Origin: Onthophagus taurus
Lineage: Eukaryota; Arthropoda; Insecta; Coleoptera; Scarabaeidae
Direction of reading: 5' to 3'
Assembly (NCBI RefSeq): GCF_036711975.1
Contig: NC_091967.1
Span: forward strand, 23,746,001-23,810,000
DNA: 64,000 nt
Under the pieces are notes generated by a model that ran no database searches, was not told the DNA's origin, and worked only from the letters and a program-made list of their open reading frames with translations. The position numbers and the translations under genes were made by a program. Below are positions 10,346 through 20,872 of the stretch, piece by piece (position 1 is the stretch's first letter; the number at the start of each line of letters is the position of its first letter).

Positions 10346-11699
10346 ATAGAGCGGATGTCATCCATACATTCTTAATTGAATGGTAATCAACTGAAATATT
10401 AGCGTTTTTAAAAGTTCTGGGATTTTTAGCTTTGACAATAACCATCATTTTGAGTTTATGAGTACCATCACTATTGATACATGGGAGAAAAGTTAAGTCT
10501 CTCTTTGGAACTTTTTCGCCCTGGCGCTAAAGTTTCTTTGACGTGTACTAATAACATACATTAGGTAGCAGCCTCCAAAATAGTGCTAATTGTATATCTG
10601 GCTAGGTAATAAGTTATTACTAATAACTTAAGCTTGTTCATTTTTTCACAAAAGGCTGAATTTCTGTAGGATTGTTTGACAGCGTTTTCCCACCAACTGT
10701 TAAAATAGACCTTCCTTTTTGGCTGTTCTATCAATGTCAGTAAATATCTCTACAAGCTTCCCGTAACTTTTCGTAGTTACATTTTCCTTAGATTCACCTA
10801 CATACTCAAGTTTGGTCCTTTATAAACTGTCAAAGAACCTCCTAAAGTCTATGAATATACAGCGCAAGTCAGTATTATACTCATAATATTTTTCCATTAC
10901 TTGACTAAAGAGAATAATTTAGTCATTTCTTATAGGTAGATGATTTCCATTTTCCATTTTTTTAGCATACCTCCTCTTTGTCATATTACGCATATCATTT
11001 TGTGCAGTCTCTTTTTCATCTTCATTAGAGCCCTTTTTATCTCGTCAAAAGATTCCACGTTTGGTTCGGCAGTCTTTCTGTTTCTGGATTACCTGCTGCG
11101 TCCTCTACATTCAGCACTTCCGAGAAATATCTTTCCTTCTCCTTCTTTTGGGATATTAGCGATTGTAATTTGGGCATAGCTACTTGCATTGTTGCGTCTT
11201 GACGGGTGGTACCAACTTATTTTATGGCCCATGGTAAATATTTACATATTTATTGCGTGGAGACGGAAAATGTTTCTTTTGGAATGTTTTACAAACAAGA
11301 CACGTTAGTTAACGTATTCGACATGATCACTTTGTTTTTGACGGGGACAGTCAGTAATCAGTAGTTAAATGTTGTCCTGCGCATTTGACACAACGCGAAT
11401 CTGTATTACAGTAAATTTTTGTGTGAGCAAAGTTTTGGCACCTTTGCATTGTGGTAATCTCTTCTAGGGTGAGAAGGTTCAACGACTACTACGTTTAAAA
11501 TTTCACAAATATATTTTATGTATATTGTTACAAAATTATTTTTCTTATATAAATATATCAAATTCTGGCCTTTAACAGTACTAAGCAATAAAGACGAGTT
11601 ATAATTATAATTTCAATAAACAATAGCAATAATTTTAATTAATTTGTAAAAATATAAATGAGAAAATGATGATAAAACACTTTATATCTTATTAGTGGA
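10346..11699 (-). pseudogene. Heavily decayed LINE reverse transcriptase, minus strand (about 10560-11180)
   Basis: On the minus strand, around 10930-10760, the translation EKYYEYNTDLRCIFIDFRRF followed by FDSL and YVGESKENVTTKSYGKL resembles the motif-A region (FIDFxxAFDS) of a LINE RT. Fragments such as GLFNSWWENAV follow. No continuous frame remains. Outside this stretch (10346-10560, 11181-11699) nothing recognisable was found. Confidence 0.4.
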
Positions 11700-14600
11700 T
11701 TAAGAAATAAAAGTGATTTTTTCAAAATCAACGCTCTCATTAATAATCTCTTTAAACAGATGTCCTGTATGTTTAGCACGAAACAATGCTTGGCAACAAC
11801 GCATTACATCACTGGACTTTATATTGCCGCCAACTCGTTGTTTGATAAATTTGTAACGCCTTAAATACTCCTCTAATTTGGTGATTAAAACTTTGTTGTC
11901 TCTGGTATTATACCTAAAATAAATGTTATTATTAATATTCAATGATTATTGATTCAATAAGTTAAAATAATTACTCTTCAATGACTGTATCCATAAAATC
12001 ATTGAAAACATCGTGTCCTACAAAGCATTTTAAACCATCTATAAAAGCCGAAAAAGTAGCTATGGTTTGTAAAATATCGTTGATTTCGTCTTCATATTGT
12101 CTGCACAGACCTTGCATTTCTTCCACTTTCGTTTGAACAGCTTTTTTTGCGGTTTCTTGATCTTTAATTTCGGCAATAACATCCTTATCCAATTCTCTTT
12201 GTTCAACTAATTCGATAGTTTTAGACGTTTTGCTATTGAAAATTAAGTTAGCCATAAATTTAAAGGGTTTAAAAAGATTTCTCCAGTTAAAGTTTTTAAA
12301 TATATTTTTCCAGTCAAAGGATAAATTAAAGCCTGTGTTACTTGTGTTCTCATTTTGTACCTCCATTGGAATATGTCTAATTCTGAACATATTATTCTTA
12401 AGCTCATTGATGTTGTTTTGGCAACTGTTCAATTCTTTTCTGTACTCTTCAATATCAATAATCGCATAATTATATAACACGACCAGTTTTATGAGTGGTT
12501 CTAATAGACGACGTATTACCCTTTTCGCTTCATTGATACTCGCTACTCCACGCATCGGAGCTGGATTCAAATTTGATATATAACTTATTAAACTATAACA
12601 AAATGAGTAATTATTAAAAAGATGTACAAATTATGGGAATAATCTTAAAAAGCAAATAAAGCAAGACTTTGGAAAATTTACAAACTATTTTTTTCCAGCA
12701 ATAAATGGAGGTCGTACTAAGAGAGAGGTCATACTAGGAAAGGTTTGAAAAAATATGGGATGTGAAAAAGGGAGCTATCACGAAGGTAGCACGAGTTGCA
12801 AAAATGTGGAATGCTACGATGAAGGGTGTAAGAATATATTTACGTGCTCATTGATCAGGGTAAACACACCTATTTTTGGAATCGCAGGTCAATCTCCAGA
12901 CCACACTCGACCAAATTGAATCCTTATACTGAATATAATATTGAAGCTCAAATCCTGTCAAAGTTAGCAGCATATCTACCAACGCAAAAACCATCTAATT
13001 CAAATTGGAAACAGTTACAAGACATTCCTTTAGCTGATAATGATTATTGGTCTCAAAGGCCTACAGATATTATTTATTACTCTTGGTGCAGATGTGTACG
13101 CTCAACTAATTCAAGAAAGCTGTCATGTATGCTCATGACCGAAAGAAAACGTGCTCGCTACGTTTCGAGCGCGCCTACCAGTACCCCCAGTACTGTTAAG
13201 CTAGGTGTCCACTTGAGAGAAACTTCTGAGAGTAACTCTCGATATCTACTCTCAACTCTGTGTCCACTTGAGACTGTTTTAGCTCTCCGAGAGCTTTCTC
13301 TCAGGACCGTGTCCACTAGCGAAATGTGTCCGTGCTATGGAAAGTAAAATTTATTTTCTTTCAATGCTTGGTGTTTGTAAACATGGATGTAAACAAAATT
13401 GCAAGTGCAATAGTGTTGTACAAAATTTGAAAAAAAAAAACTGAAAAAAATAAAAAGAAGCCTCAATTGCTGAAAGAGACTAGATGTTGCTGGCAGGAGA
13501 CTAAGTACTACTAAGGAAAACTAGATGTTGCAAATGAAGCAGATTCTTCTTACAGAAGACTGCACACTACTACCAGAAGACGAAATACTGTTGGTAGAAG
13601 ACTAGATATTGCTGCAAAAGACTAGATATTGCTGGCAGAAGACTAAGTATTGCTAGTGAAAAACTAGATATTGTAAATGAAGCACATCCTTCTTACAGAA
13701 GACTACATACTACTACTAAAAATCAAATACTTTTAGCAGAAGACTTAATTTTACTGTCAGAACATCAAATTATGTTGTCAGAAGTTACTATTACTAATGG
13801 TACAAATCCCGTTTAAATTTCTGTCCAATAGTTGTTAAAATTGCATCCTTCCCGATTTCTATGTTCATTAGATTTGTTATTCCAAAGAATTGAATTTTCT
13901 TCATACACTTCAATTAATTCAAATATTTCTTTCACAAAGAAGAAAAAATTCACGATAATAACCAAGAACCTAGAACTAACAGTCAACAATACAAGAATAG
14001 AAAAATTGGATAAATTCAAATACCTGGGGACATGGCTGTCTGAAAACTGGACATGACACAACAAAATTACAAGTCACATAGAATAAGCTGTTAGACTTTG
14101 ACTTAAAGTTGAGACTAAGGTTTGTGAAATGTTATGTAAGGACGGTGCTTCTGTTGACTTTTGGTACAGGCAGTAATGTGGAGTTAGAAACATAACAATG
14201 GCTTTCACTGGTTTTGAAATGACAAAGATTTTGTGCTTTTGAACTACTTTTTTAATGATTTTATATATTTTTTAAATATTTATTAAGTTTGCTATATTCG
14301 TTTCATTATTTGGTTACTTTCTCAAATCCAAGGAACTGCTTGTCTTATTTAACTCCAAACTTGGCCAATTTTTTACTTATAAAAATCTATTTCGTGGCTG
14401 AATACCCCTTTCATAATAAAATGTATGAATGAATTTTTCAAATCTGATAATAGTAAAATATCAGAAATATAGTGTGTTAATTAATTATCGTACCTGACGT
14501 CATCATTGCAAGTATTGCAAGTACGCAAATCGCGTATTGCAATACCAATACTGTGATATTGGTTGCATACTAGCAATGATGACGTCGAGTACGATAATTA

Positions 14601-17600
14601 ATTAACACTAGTGAGGAACGTGTAGTGATTTTGCGAAAAGCCGGATATCCGGCATATCTATCCGGTCATTATGGTTATAATTTCTGGTGCATTTCTGAAG
14701 TGTACCCTATATTGCCACATTAATGCGACATATGAATAAAAATGAAATTAATAAGAAAGCTGATAAGATATGTAAACTTATTTGGATTCAAGATACAAAA
14801 TGAACTTTTTTGATGCTGATTTAACTAACGAAGCAACTCTAAAGAAAATACTTTAATTAATAATTGGCGAGATTTCCACAGGGATCCTTCAAGAAATTAA
14901 TTTTATAACGAATATTGAAAGTTATCGATGAAAATTGCACCATCGAAAATTTTATCAAAACTTCAAATATTGTTTTCTCAAAAACTAAAAGATATTTTTC
15001 AAAACGGGTTAGTTTATTGGAAAGAAGACACTTTTATTAACACTTTAGGAAATTTTCATACTCATATTCCAAGAACTGGATTTTATATGAATTATTAAAA
15101 TTTAATGGGCAAAAATTGAAAATTCGAAAAAATTGTCGATCATTTCAAAAATGTATTTCTCAAGAACTAATAGTAATTTTTCAAAAGGGCTTGTTGCATT
15201 AAAAAGAGGATACTATAATTAATAATTGGTGATATTTTCACAAGTATTCTTCAAGAAATTAATTTTATAGCGAATTTTGAAAATTATCGATGAAAATTGC
15301 AACATCGAAAATTGTATCAAAACTTCAAATATTGTTTTCTCAAAAACTAAAAGTTATTTTTCAAAACGGATTGGTTCATTGGAAAGAGGACACTTTTATT
15401 AACATTTTGGAAAATTTTCATATTCATATTCCAAGAAATCGATTATATACGAATTATTAAAATTTAATCGGCGAAAATTGCAAAATTCGAAAAAATTATC
15501 GATTATTTCAAAAATTTATTTCTCAAGAACTAAAAGTGATTTCTCAAAACGGCTTGTCGCATTAAAAAGAGGATACTTTAATTAATAATTGGCGATATTT
15601 TCACAAGGATCCTTCAAAAAATTAATTCTATAGCGAATTTTGAAAGATATCAATGAAATTTGCGACATCGAATATTGTATCTGAACTTCAAATATTGTTT
15701 TCTCAAAAACTAAAAGTTATTTTTCAAAACGGGTTGGTTCATTAGAAAGAGGACACTTTTATTCACATTTTGGGAAATTTTTATATTCATACTCCAAGAA
15801 ATCGATTTTATACGAATTATTAAAATTTAATATATAATATAAATTCAATAAAAAGCAATACTTTTTCTAGTCTTTTTCAATTTATTGTCTAACCGGTTTC
15901 GGCTTACGCCATCATCAGAGAGAGACATTAGAAATATAGATTAGATGTTAGCAACTTATTTTATTTGAGACAAAGAGTTGTTCTTTGTCACCAAAGAACA
16001 ACTCTTTGTCTCTTTTATGTATCCATCCCATTAGTGCCCGTCAATCCAAGTTTTATTAGTATTGTTTTATATTTTAACGTGTACATTTTAACTTTTAACG
16101 TGAGTTTTAATGTGTTCATATTTATAATTTTAACTTGTATACCTTTGTGAAGCCGTTTATATGAACAACTAAATGGAAAATAAGTTGCTAAAATCTAATC
16201 TATATTTCTAATATCTCTGATGATGGCGTACGCCGAAACCGGTTAGACAATAAATTGAAAAAGACCAGAAAAAGTATTGCTTTTTATTGAATTTGTTATA
16301 TAAAAAATAACTGGTCAACATGGATCAAACTCCCTCATCTAATTAAAATTTAATAGGCGAAAATAGCCTATTAAATCTTAAAACTTCTAATATCATTTTC
16401 TCAAAAACTGAAAGTTATTTTTCAAAACGGATTGGTTCATTGGAAAGAGGACACTTTTATTAACATTTTGGGAAATTTTCATATTCATATTCCAAGAAAT
16501 CGAATTTATACGAATTATTAAAATTTAATTGGCGAAAATTGCAACATCGAAAATTTTATCAAAACTTCAAATATTGTTTTCTCAAAAACTAAAAGTTATT
16601 TTTCAAAACGGGTTGGTTCATTGGAAAGAAGACACTTTTATTAACACTTTGAGAAATTTTCATACTCATATTCCAAAAAATGGATTTTATACGAATTTTT
16701 AAAACTTAATCGGCAAAATTCGAAAAAAATTGTCGATTATTTAAAAATTTATTTCTCAAGAACTAAAAGTGATTTTTCAAAACGGCTTATTGCATTAAAA
16801 AGAGGATACATTAATTAATAATTGGTGATATTTCCACAAGGATCTTTCAAGAAATTAATGTAATGTAGTCAGAAACATAACAATGGCTTTCACTGGATTT
16901 GAAATGACGAAGATTTTGTGCTTTTGCACTACTTTTTTAATCATTTTATACATTTTTTTTAAATATTCATTTTGTTATTTGGTTACTCTCTTAAATCCAA
17001 GGAACAGTTTGTCTTATTTAACTCCAAACTTGGCCAATTTTTTATTAATAAAAATCTATTTTGTGGCGTTTCATAAAAATGTATGAACGAATTTTTCAAA
17101 TCTGATAATAATAAAACATCAGAAATACAATGTGTTAATTAATTATTGTACCTGACATCATCATTGCAAGATGCAACCAATATCACAGTATTGATATTGC
17201 AATAGGCGATTTGCGTATTTGGTTGCATACTTGTGATGACGTCAGATATGATAATTAATTAACACAATGTATATCTAAAGGAATTTAGATAGAATTTAGT
17301 TGCCTTTATTCCTAATTCACATATAAAAGAAATAATAGATTTAACATTCACTTACCTGCTAATATTTTTTTTAGAAATATTAAAAGTTTCTTCATAAAGT
17401 GTCATTTCCTGCCTAGTAAAAGTTTGTCCTTGTTGACTACCAACTATATATTTAAATGTTTCATTATCAATAAAAAATGTATTCTCATTAGTAACAGGAT
17501 TAAAGTTTCTATTAATCTTTTGAATATCAGCAAAGAGTTTTCTCAGACAAGCATCAGTGTCTGCACACTTGAAATTTCTCATGCGTCCATGTGTATAAAG

Positions 17601-18107
17601 AAAAACAGTATTCTTTATAATGTTTTTATCTAATTGTTCAAAAATCTGTTTAAGACAAACTTCAAATTCAGGTGTGAGTCGTGTAACATCAGGTTTAAGT
17701 AAAATACAAATTCCATCTATTGAAGGCAATTCAGAAATTAAACTTAAAGTCATTTCACTATTCATGGTATCATAATCTAGTCCTCGAGTATCCCCAACAC
17801 CCGGTGTATCAATAACCTCCAAGATAATCCCATGTTCCTCATCATTAAAGGTATATATAAAAGGTTTTTGAGTGGCTGATTGTCCTGTTCCGGGTATCTC
17901 AAATTCACTTTTACCCACTTCAATAGTTTCCATAGAATTATCGTCCTTATATAAATTAAATTTGGTTGGCACAAGCACATTACATCTCCCTTTTGCGATT
18001 TGATGCACGGATTTTTCAGAAAAATAGTTACCAAACATGTTTACAAGCGTTGATTTTCCAACACCCGTTTGTCCCAGTAACAGTATTCTTACTCTTCTTG
18101 ATGCCAT
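11700..18107 (-). CDS. AIG1/IMAP-like GTPase, three exons, 527 aa
   Basis: Exons on the minus strand are 18107-17356, 12592-11975 and 11913-11700. Splice phases agree at both junctions: AG + T gives Ser, GA + G gives Glu. The ATG at 18107 (context AAAATGGC) starts MASRRVRILLLG; an in-frame ATG upstream at 18173 is less likely. Residues 1-220 form a P-loop GTPase domain: GQTGVGKST (Walker A), DTPGVGDTRG (G3), FLYTHGRMRN in the G4 position. The pattern fits the AIG1/septin-like family. Exons 2-3 encode a charged alpha-helical, probably coiled-coil C-terminal half (RRLLEPLIKLVVLYNYAI, RELDKDVIAEIKDQETAKKA). Intron 1 is 4,763 bp and full of repeats; intron 2 is 61 bp. It is likely a cytosolic or membrane-associated GTPase; immune or vesicle roles known for GIMAPs are not shown here. 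Confidence 0.88.
12844..13165 (+). pseudogene. BEL/Pao retrotransposon fragment (protease region)
   Basis: Translation gives AAYLPTQKPSNSNWKQLQDI, then PLADNDYWSQRPTDII, and after a frame change LGADVYAQLIQESCHVCS. This matches the protease-to-linker region of BEL/Pao retrotransposons, where 'LPSQ...W..L..L.LADP.F..P..ID.ILGADVY' is typical. It is a short relic inside intron 1 of the GTPase gene, with no LTRs found. Confidence 0.6.
13206..13440 (+). mobile_element. Possible PIF/Harbinger transposon 5' remnant
   Basis: 13206-13320 contains repeated GTGTCCACTTGAGA and GTGTCCACTAG words and matching inverted CTCTCAGGAC-like stretches. At 13383 an ATG begins MDVNKIASAIVLYKI, the sort of N-terminus seen in insect Harbinger nucleases. 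The frame stops quickly in an A run and passes into a minisatellite. The call is weak. Confidence 0.3.
13480..13800 (+). repeat. Short-unit degenerate minisatellite
   Basis: Irregular copies of GAAGACTAGATATTGCTGGC and variants (AGACTAAGTATTGCT, AGACTACATACTACTACT) repeat every 20-40 bp. A close relative of this motif makes the array at 20080-20800 beyond the other end of the gene. Confidence 0.75.
13950..14160 (+). pseudogene. LINE RT fragment (thumb region)
   Basis: The frame ending at 14056 reads FTIITKNLELTVNNTRIEKL and DKFKYLGTWLSENWT, the segment after YADD in many LINEs (FKYLGt.i..d). Only about 60 residues survive. Confidence 0.55.
14186..14473 (+). repeat. Duplicated 280-bp unit, copy 1
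   Basis: This stretch (AACATAACAATGGCTTTCAC ... TTTTCAAATCTGATAATAGT) is repeated with few differences at 16862-17131. In both places it is followed directly by a complete MITE. The two copies flank the satellite-carrying element at 14609-16861. Confidence 0.85.
14474..14608 (+). repeat. Complete 135-bp palindromic MITE
   Basis: Starts GTGTTAATTAATTATCGTAC and ends with its exact reverse complement, GTACGATAATTAATTAACAC. Inside, GACGTCATCATTGC is inverted to GCAATGATGACGTC. Other copies lie at 17132-17265 (complete), 1331-1372 plus 5078-5180 (split) and 18548-18618 (half). Confidence 0.9.
15887..15926 (-). ncRNA. Hammerhead-like ribozyme motif
   Basis: On the minus strand: GTCTCTCT, then CTGATGA, a T and a GGC-loop-GCC hairpin, GAAA, ACCGGT as a minimal stem III, then TAGAC, which can pair with GTCT as stem I. 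The core CUGANGA...GAAA order fits the hammerhead. Penelope-like elements are known to carry hammerheads with minimal stem III. Activity is not shown. Confidence 0.55.
16212..16248 (+). ncRNA. Hammerhead-like ribozyme motif (second arm)
   Basis: Plus-strand counterpart of 15887-15926: CTGATGATGGC, a loop, GCCGAAACCGGTTAGAC. The core bases are intact. The stem II loop differs (GTAC in place of GTAA), and stem I is weaker because the 5' strand reads ATCT. Confidence 0.5.
16862..17265 (+). repeat. Duplicated 280-bp unit copy 2 plus complete MITE (17132-17265)
   Basis: Repeats 14186-14608 almost base for base, including the MITE. Because both copies of the unit have the MITE at the same point, the duplication is later than that MITE insertion, or the MITE and unit moved together. 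Confidence 0.85.
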
Positions 18108-18179
18108 TTTCGACTTATTTATTTTAGAAGGCACAAAACTAAGCCACTGAAATGCTGGAGTAACGAACAACACCTAAAT

Positions 18180-18400
18180 ACTTCAATCTGAAACTTATAA
18201 ATGAATCACAAATGAACTTGATACTGATAAGAAACCATGTAAATAACCTTGTAATGAATTATGCCGACGACGTTTATTGTTTCATCAACGAATTAAAATG
18301 GGAAAGTACCGAAAAAATCCTAAATAAAATGACATGAGTACGTTCTCAATGTTCTCCTATATACAATGAACGACAAAAATAAACGTAACTAAACTAAATT
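18180..18400 (+). pseudogene. LINE RT fragment with YADD motif
   Basis: Translation at 18235-18330 gives VNNLVMNYADDVYCFINELK followed by WESTEKILNKM, the catalytic YADD region of a LINE RT. No more of the element is recognisable. It lies just upstream of the GTPase start on the opposite strand. Confidence 0.5.
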
Positions 18401-18547
18401 TAATGATTAACATGAAGCCTATATAATGTCAACTTATTTGCTGTTAAAATAAAGTTTCGATATTACGCCTTTTTGCAAAATTACTTTATAAACACAATTT
18501 TGAGTACGTTCATGTATTATTATTTCATCGTGGAGGTCTTATACAGA

Positions 18548-18618
18548 GTGTTAATTAATAATTGTACTGACGTCATCATCGAAAGTATGCAACCAATATC
18601 GCAGATAGTATTGTGACG
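18548..18618 (+). repeat. MITE half copy (GTGTTAATTAATAA)
   Basis: The left arm GTGTTAATTAATAATTGTAC, then GACGTCATCATCG and GTATGCAACCAATATCGCAG, matches the complete MITEs. The right half is lost. 18619-18825, between this and the next LINE relic, holds nothing recognisable. Confidence 0.75.
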
Positions 18619-18825
18619 CGACGATTGTTTGTAAAAACGATGCCGAATTGACTGACTTTAAAGCTGTTTAAAATAGATTTAGATATATTTTAACACTTAA
18701 AAAAATAATTTAAATAGAAAAAGGTAAAGTTAGATTTCCTTTTATTTAAAATAATTTTTAGTGTATAAATTGAAATTAATGTTGAATTAATGTTTTACTT
18801 ATAAGTACGAAGGCTTTCACGGTCT

Positions 18826-19435
18826 GTGTTAATTAAACTAAAATTAGAACTAACACAACTTTCGGGGTTTGCAGTGCGTCTTTTAATAAAAGGTTTGACG
18901 TTTCGAACAAGAAGAGTTAAGCCTCTTCAGAATAATCCCAAATCTAGTACGGATTTAGAGAGGGACACTCCACGGTTCACCAACTGGCAAGAGCCAATGT
19001 TTGCGGATGACATGTTAATAATGGGACAAAACGACATCCTTATTGATGCTATTGAAACACTTCAAAGGTCAGTGGACAAAATCCAGAAATGGTTATCAAA
19101 ATGGGTCATTCTGCTCAATGCCAGACCAAGATTTTTTCGCTAAGACTTTAACGAAATGGTCGTTACATTATTATAAACGATCAACAAATACAGTGGAAAG
19201 CAAAAGATGAAGCCATTAAATACCTCGGAGTTCTCTTTGATCACCGCCTCACTTAAACGAAAACTCGAAACTCGAAACTCTACATAAACTCAAAGGTCAA
19301 CCAACGATATGCCAGGTTTCGCCAATTGTAATCTCTGATCAGCAGAAAATCACCACTGCAAACTGAGTGCACTCTAGTTCTTTACAAAGCTCTCGTCAGG
19401 CCACTAGTAACGAATACAAGGTCAATATGAGAAAA
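18826..19435 (+). pseudogene. LINE RT fragment (FADD motif to thumb)
   Basis: From about 18990 the translation reads FADDMLIMGQNDILIDAIET, LQRSVDKIQKWLSKW, then after a frame change IINDQQIQWKAKDEAIKYLG and VLFDHRL. This is the post-catalytic RT region of a Jockey-group LINE; FADD stands in the YADD position. Frameshifts split the rest (LETLHKLKGQ; TLVLYKALVRPLVT). No intact gene. Confidence 0.65.
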
Positions 19436-19489
19436 TTGAACTCTGAGCACTCTTATTTTGGGAGGTGTACATGAAAATTTAAAATTTTT

Positions 19490-19815
19490 CTGTTTTATCA
19501 ACGACGAACAAAGAAGTTTGAAGCCGAGGTTGCTTGCAGCCGAGGCAATAGTTTTGAATTCAACTTTTATTGTTTTTCTGGTTTGTAAATGATGACCAGA
19601 AAAGTTTAAAGCCGAGGCAAAAGTTTTGTATTCAACTTTTTTCCTGTTTTGTAAGTGACGACCAGAAAAATTTTAAGCCGAGGTCGCTTGCGGCCGAGGC
19701 ACTTGTTTTATATACAACTCTTAAACGTTTTTCTAGTTTACAAGTGATGATTAGAAAAGTTTTAAGCCGAGGTTGCTTGCAGCCGAGGCGCTCGGTTTGG
19801 TACATACAGGGGTGA
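19490..19815 (+). repeat. Minisatellite built on GCCGAGG...GCCGAGGC
   Basis: Units of about 66-90 bp carry TTTCTGGTTTGTAA...GATGACCAGAAAAG and the GC-rich core GCCGAGGTTGCTTGCAGCCG AGGC (core starts near 19521, 19611, 19677, 19767). The flank GTGTACATGAAAA and ATTGAACTCTGAGCA just before it recurs at 21196-21245. Confidence 0.75.
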
Positions 19816-20079
19816 GTTGTTAGTATCACATGAACTCTGAAATTACTGTTCAGAGCAAACAAAAAATTGATTATAAACCAAACATGATTTTTCATGGCAA
19901 TACTTATGTGTTCAATAAAAGAATGTGAAGAATATGAACAAGAAACCAATAGACTTGTCTAGTTATTGCACAGGACAAGAAATCACCAATACGGAAACAT
20001 TGCCAATGCAGGATAAGCACAAAAGCAAAGTAACAGCTGCAGAAATGAGGTACTGGGTGGTACAAGATCCGTATAGATA

Positions 20080-20800
20080 ACAAGAGGCTCCTAAAAAGAT
20101 CTAATGCTTCTAAAAAACTAAATACTGCTTTCTGAAGACTAGATACTGCTCTGGAAGATTAAATACTGCTTTCTGAAGACTAGATACTGCCGACAGGTCT
20201 AAATACAGCATCTGGAACACTAAATACTACTTTCTAAAGACTAAAATTCCTTTGTGGAGACTAAATACTGCTTTCTGAAGACTAGATACTGCTGACAGGT
20301 CTAGGTACTGCAAAAGAAAGATAAGATATTGTTGGAGAAAACATACATAATGTTGGCAGAAGACTAGATACTGCTTCTAGAAGACTAAATACTGCTTTCT
20401 GAAGACTAGATACTTCCGACAGGTCTAAATACAGCGTCTGGAACACTAAATACTGCCTTCTAAAGACTAAAATTGCTTTGTGGAGACTACATACTGCTTT
20501 CTGACGACTAGATACTGCTGACAGGTCTAAATACTGCAAAAGAAAGATAAGATATTGTTGGAGAAAACATACATAACGTTGGCAGAAGACTAGATACTGC
20601 TTCTAGAAGACTAAATACTGCTTTCTGAAGACTAGATACTTTCCACAGGTCTAAATACAGCGTCTGGAACACTAAATACTGCTTTCTAAAGACTAAAATT
20701 GCTTTGTGGAGACTAAATACTGCTTTCTGAAGACTAGCTACTGCTGACAGGTCAATGTCAAGGTGCAAAAGAAAGATAAGATATTGTTGGAGAAAATATT
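20080..20800 (+). repeat. Two-level tandem repeat (about 23-bp motif in about 226-bp blocks)
   Basis: The short motif GAAGACTAGATACTGCTTTC and variants recur throughout. A longer block ending TGCTGACAGGTCTAAATACT GCAAAAGAAAG recurs near 20277, 20503 and 20728, a period of about 226 bp. Minus-strand frames through the array look coding-like only because the motif length keeps them open; they are not genes. Confidence 0.85.
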
Positions 20801-20804
20801 AAAA

Positions 20805-20872
20805 AGGCGCCGACGCCCCCTTTTAGGCGGCGTCCGGGTGCAGTGCTTGCCCGGGCGCCGCCCGGCGCCGCC
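20805..20872. other. Isolated GC-rich segment with GGCGCC/GGCGGCG motifs
   Basis: About 68 bp of very high GC (GGCGCCGACGCCCCC, GGCGGCGTCCGGG, GCCCGGGCGCCGCC) in an otherwise AT-rich region at the end of the tandem array. It is self-complementary in several registers and could form hairpins. 20873-21730 shows only the short repeat of the 19410-19475 flank at 21167-21245 and otherwise nothing recognisable. Confidence 0.6.

Larger units (their letters stand above)
15832..16341. mobile_element. Palindromic Penelope-terminus-like insertion with 13-bp target duplication
   Basis: Two arms of about 124 bp (15841-15964 and 16171-16294) are inverted copies of each other. The satellite target ATTAAAATTTAAT stands on both sides (15819-15831, 16342-16354). 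Each arm holds a hammerhead-like motif pointing outward. The centre holds a perfect 17-bp hairpin, CAAAGAGTTGTTCTTTG, with a 4-base loop (15969-16006). The arms resemble the pLTRs of Penelope-like elements; no RT is present, so this looks like a non-autonomous, inverted-pLTR form. Confidence 0.7.
14609..16861 (+). mobile_element. Satellite-carrying hAT-like non-autonomous element, copy 1 (3' end not found)
   Basis: Begins TAGTGAGGAACG, then TAGTGATTTTGCGAAAAGCC and GGATATCCGG palindromes. The same left end occurs inverted at 43960-44021, where the element is bounded by TIRs and an 8-bp duplication. From 14857 it becomes a tandem array of a unit marked by AATTAATAATTGGCGA and TTCTCAAAAACTAAAAG. 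Unit starts near 14857, 15216 and 15580 give a 357-363 bp period. The array is interrupted at 15832-16341 by a palindromic insertion, resumes, and stops at 16861 against the second copy of the 280-bp unit. Confidence 0.75.

Noticed and set aside
13441-13480. A-rich run as a SINE or LINE tail
   Set aside because: No upstream RT, tRNA-like boxes or target duplication could be seen.
20282-20768. Two similar minus-strand frames of 85-86 aa rich in Leu/Ser
   Set aside because: They are the same tandem repeat read twice. The repeat length keeps the frame open and there is no gene signal around them.
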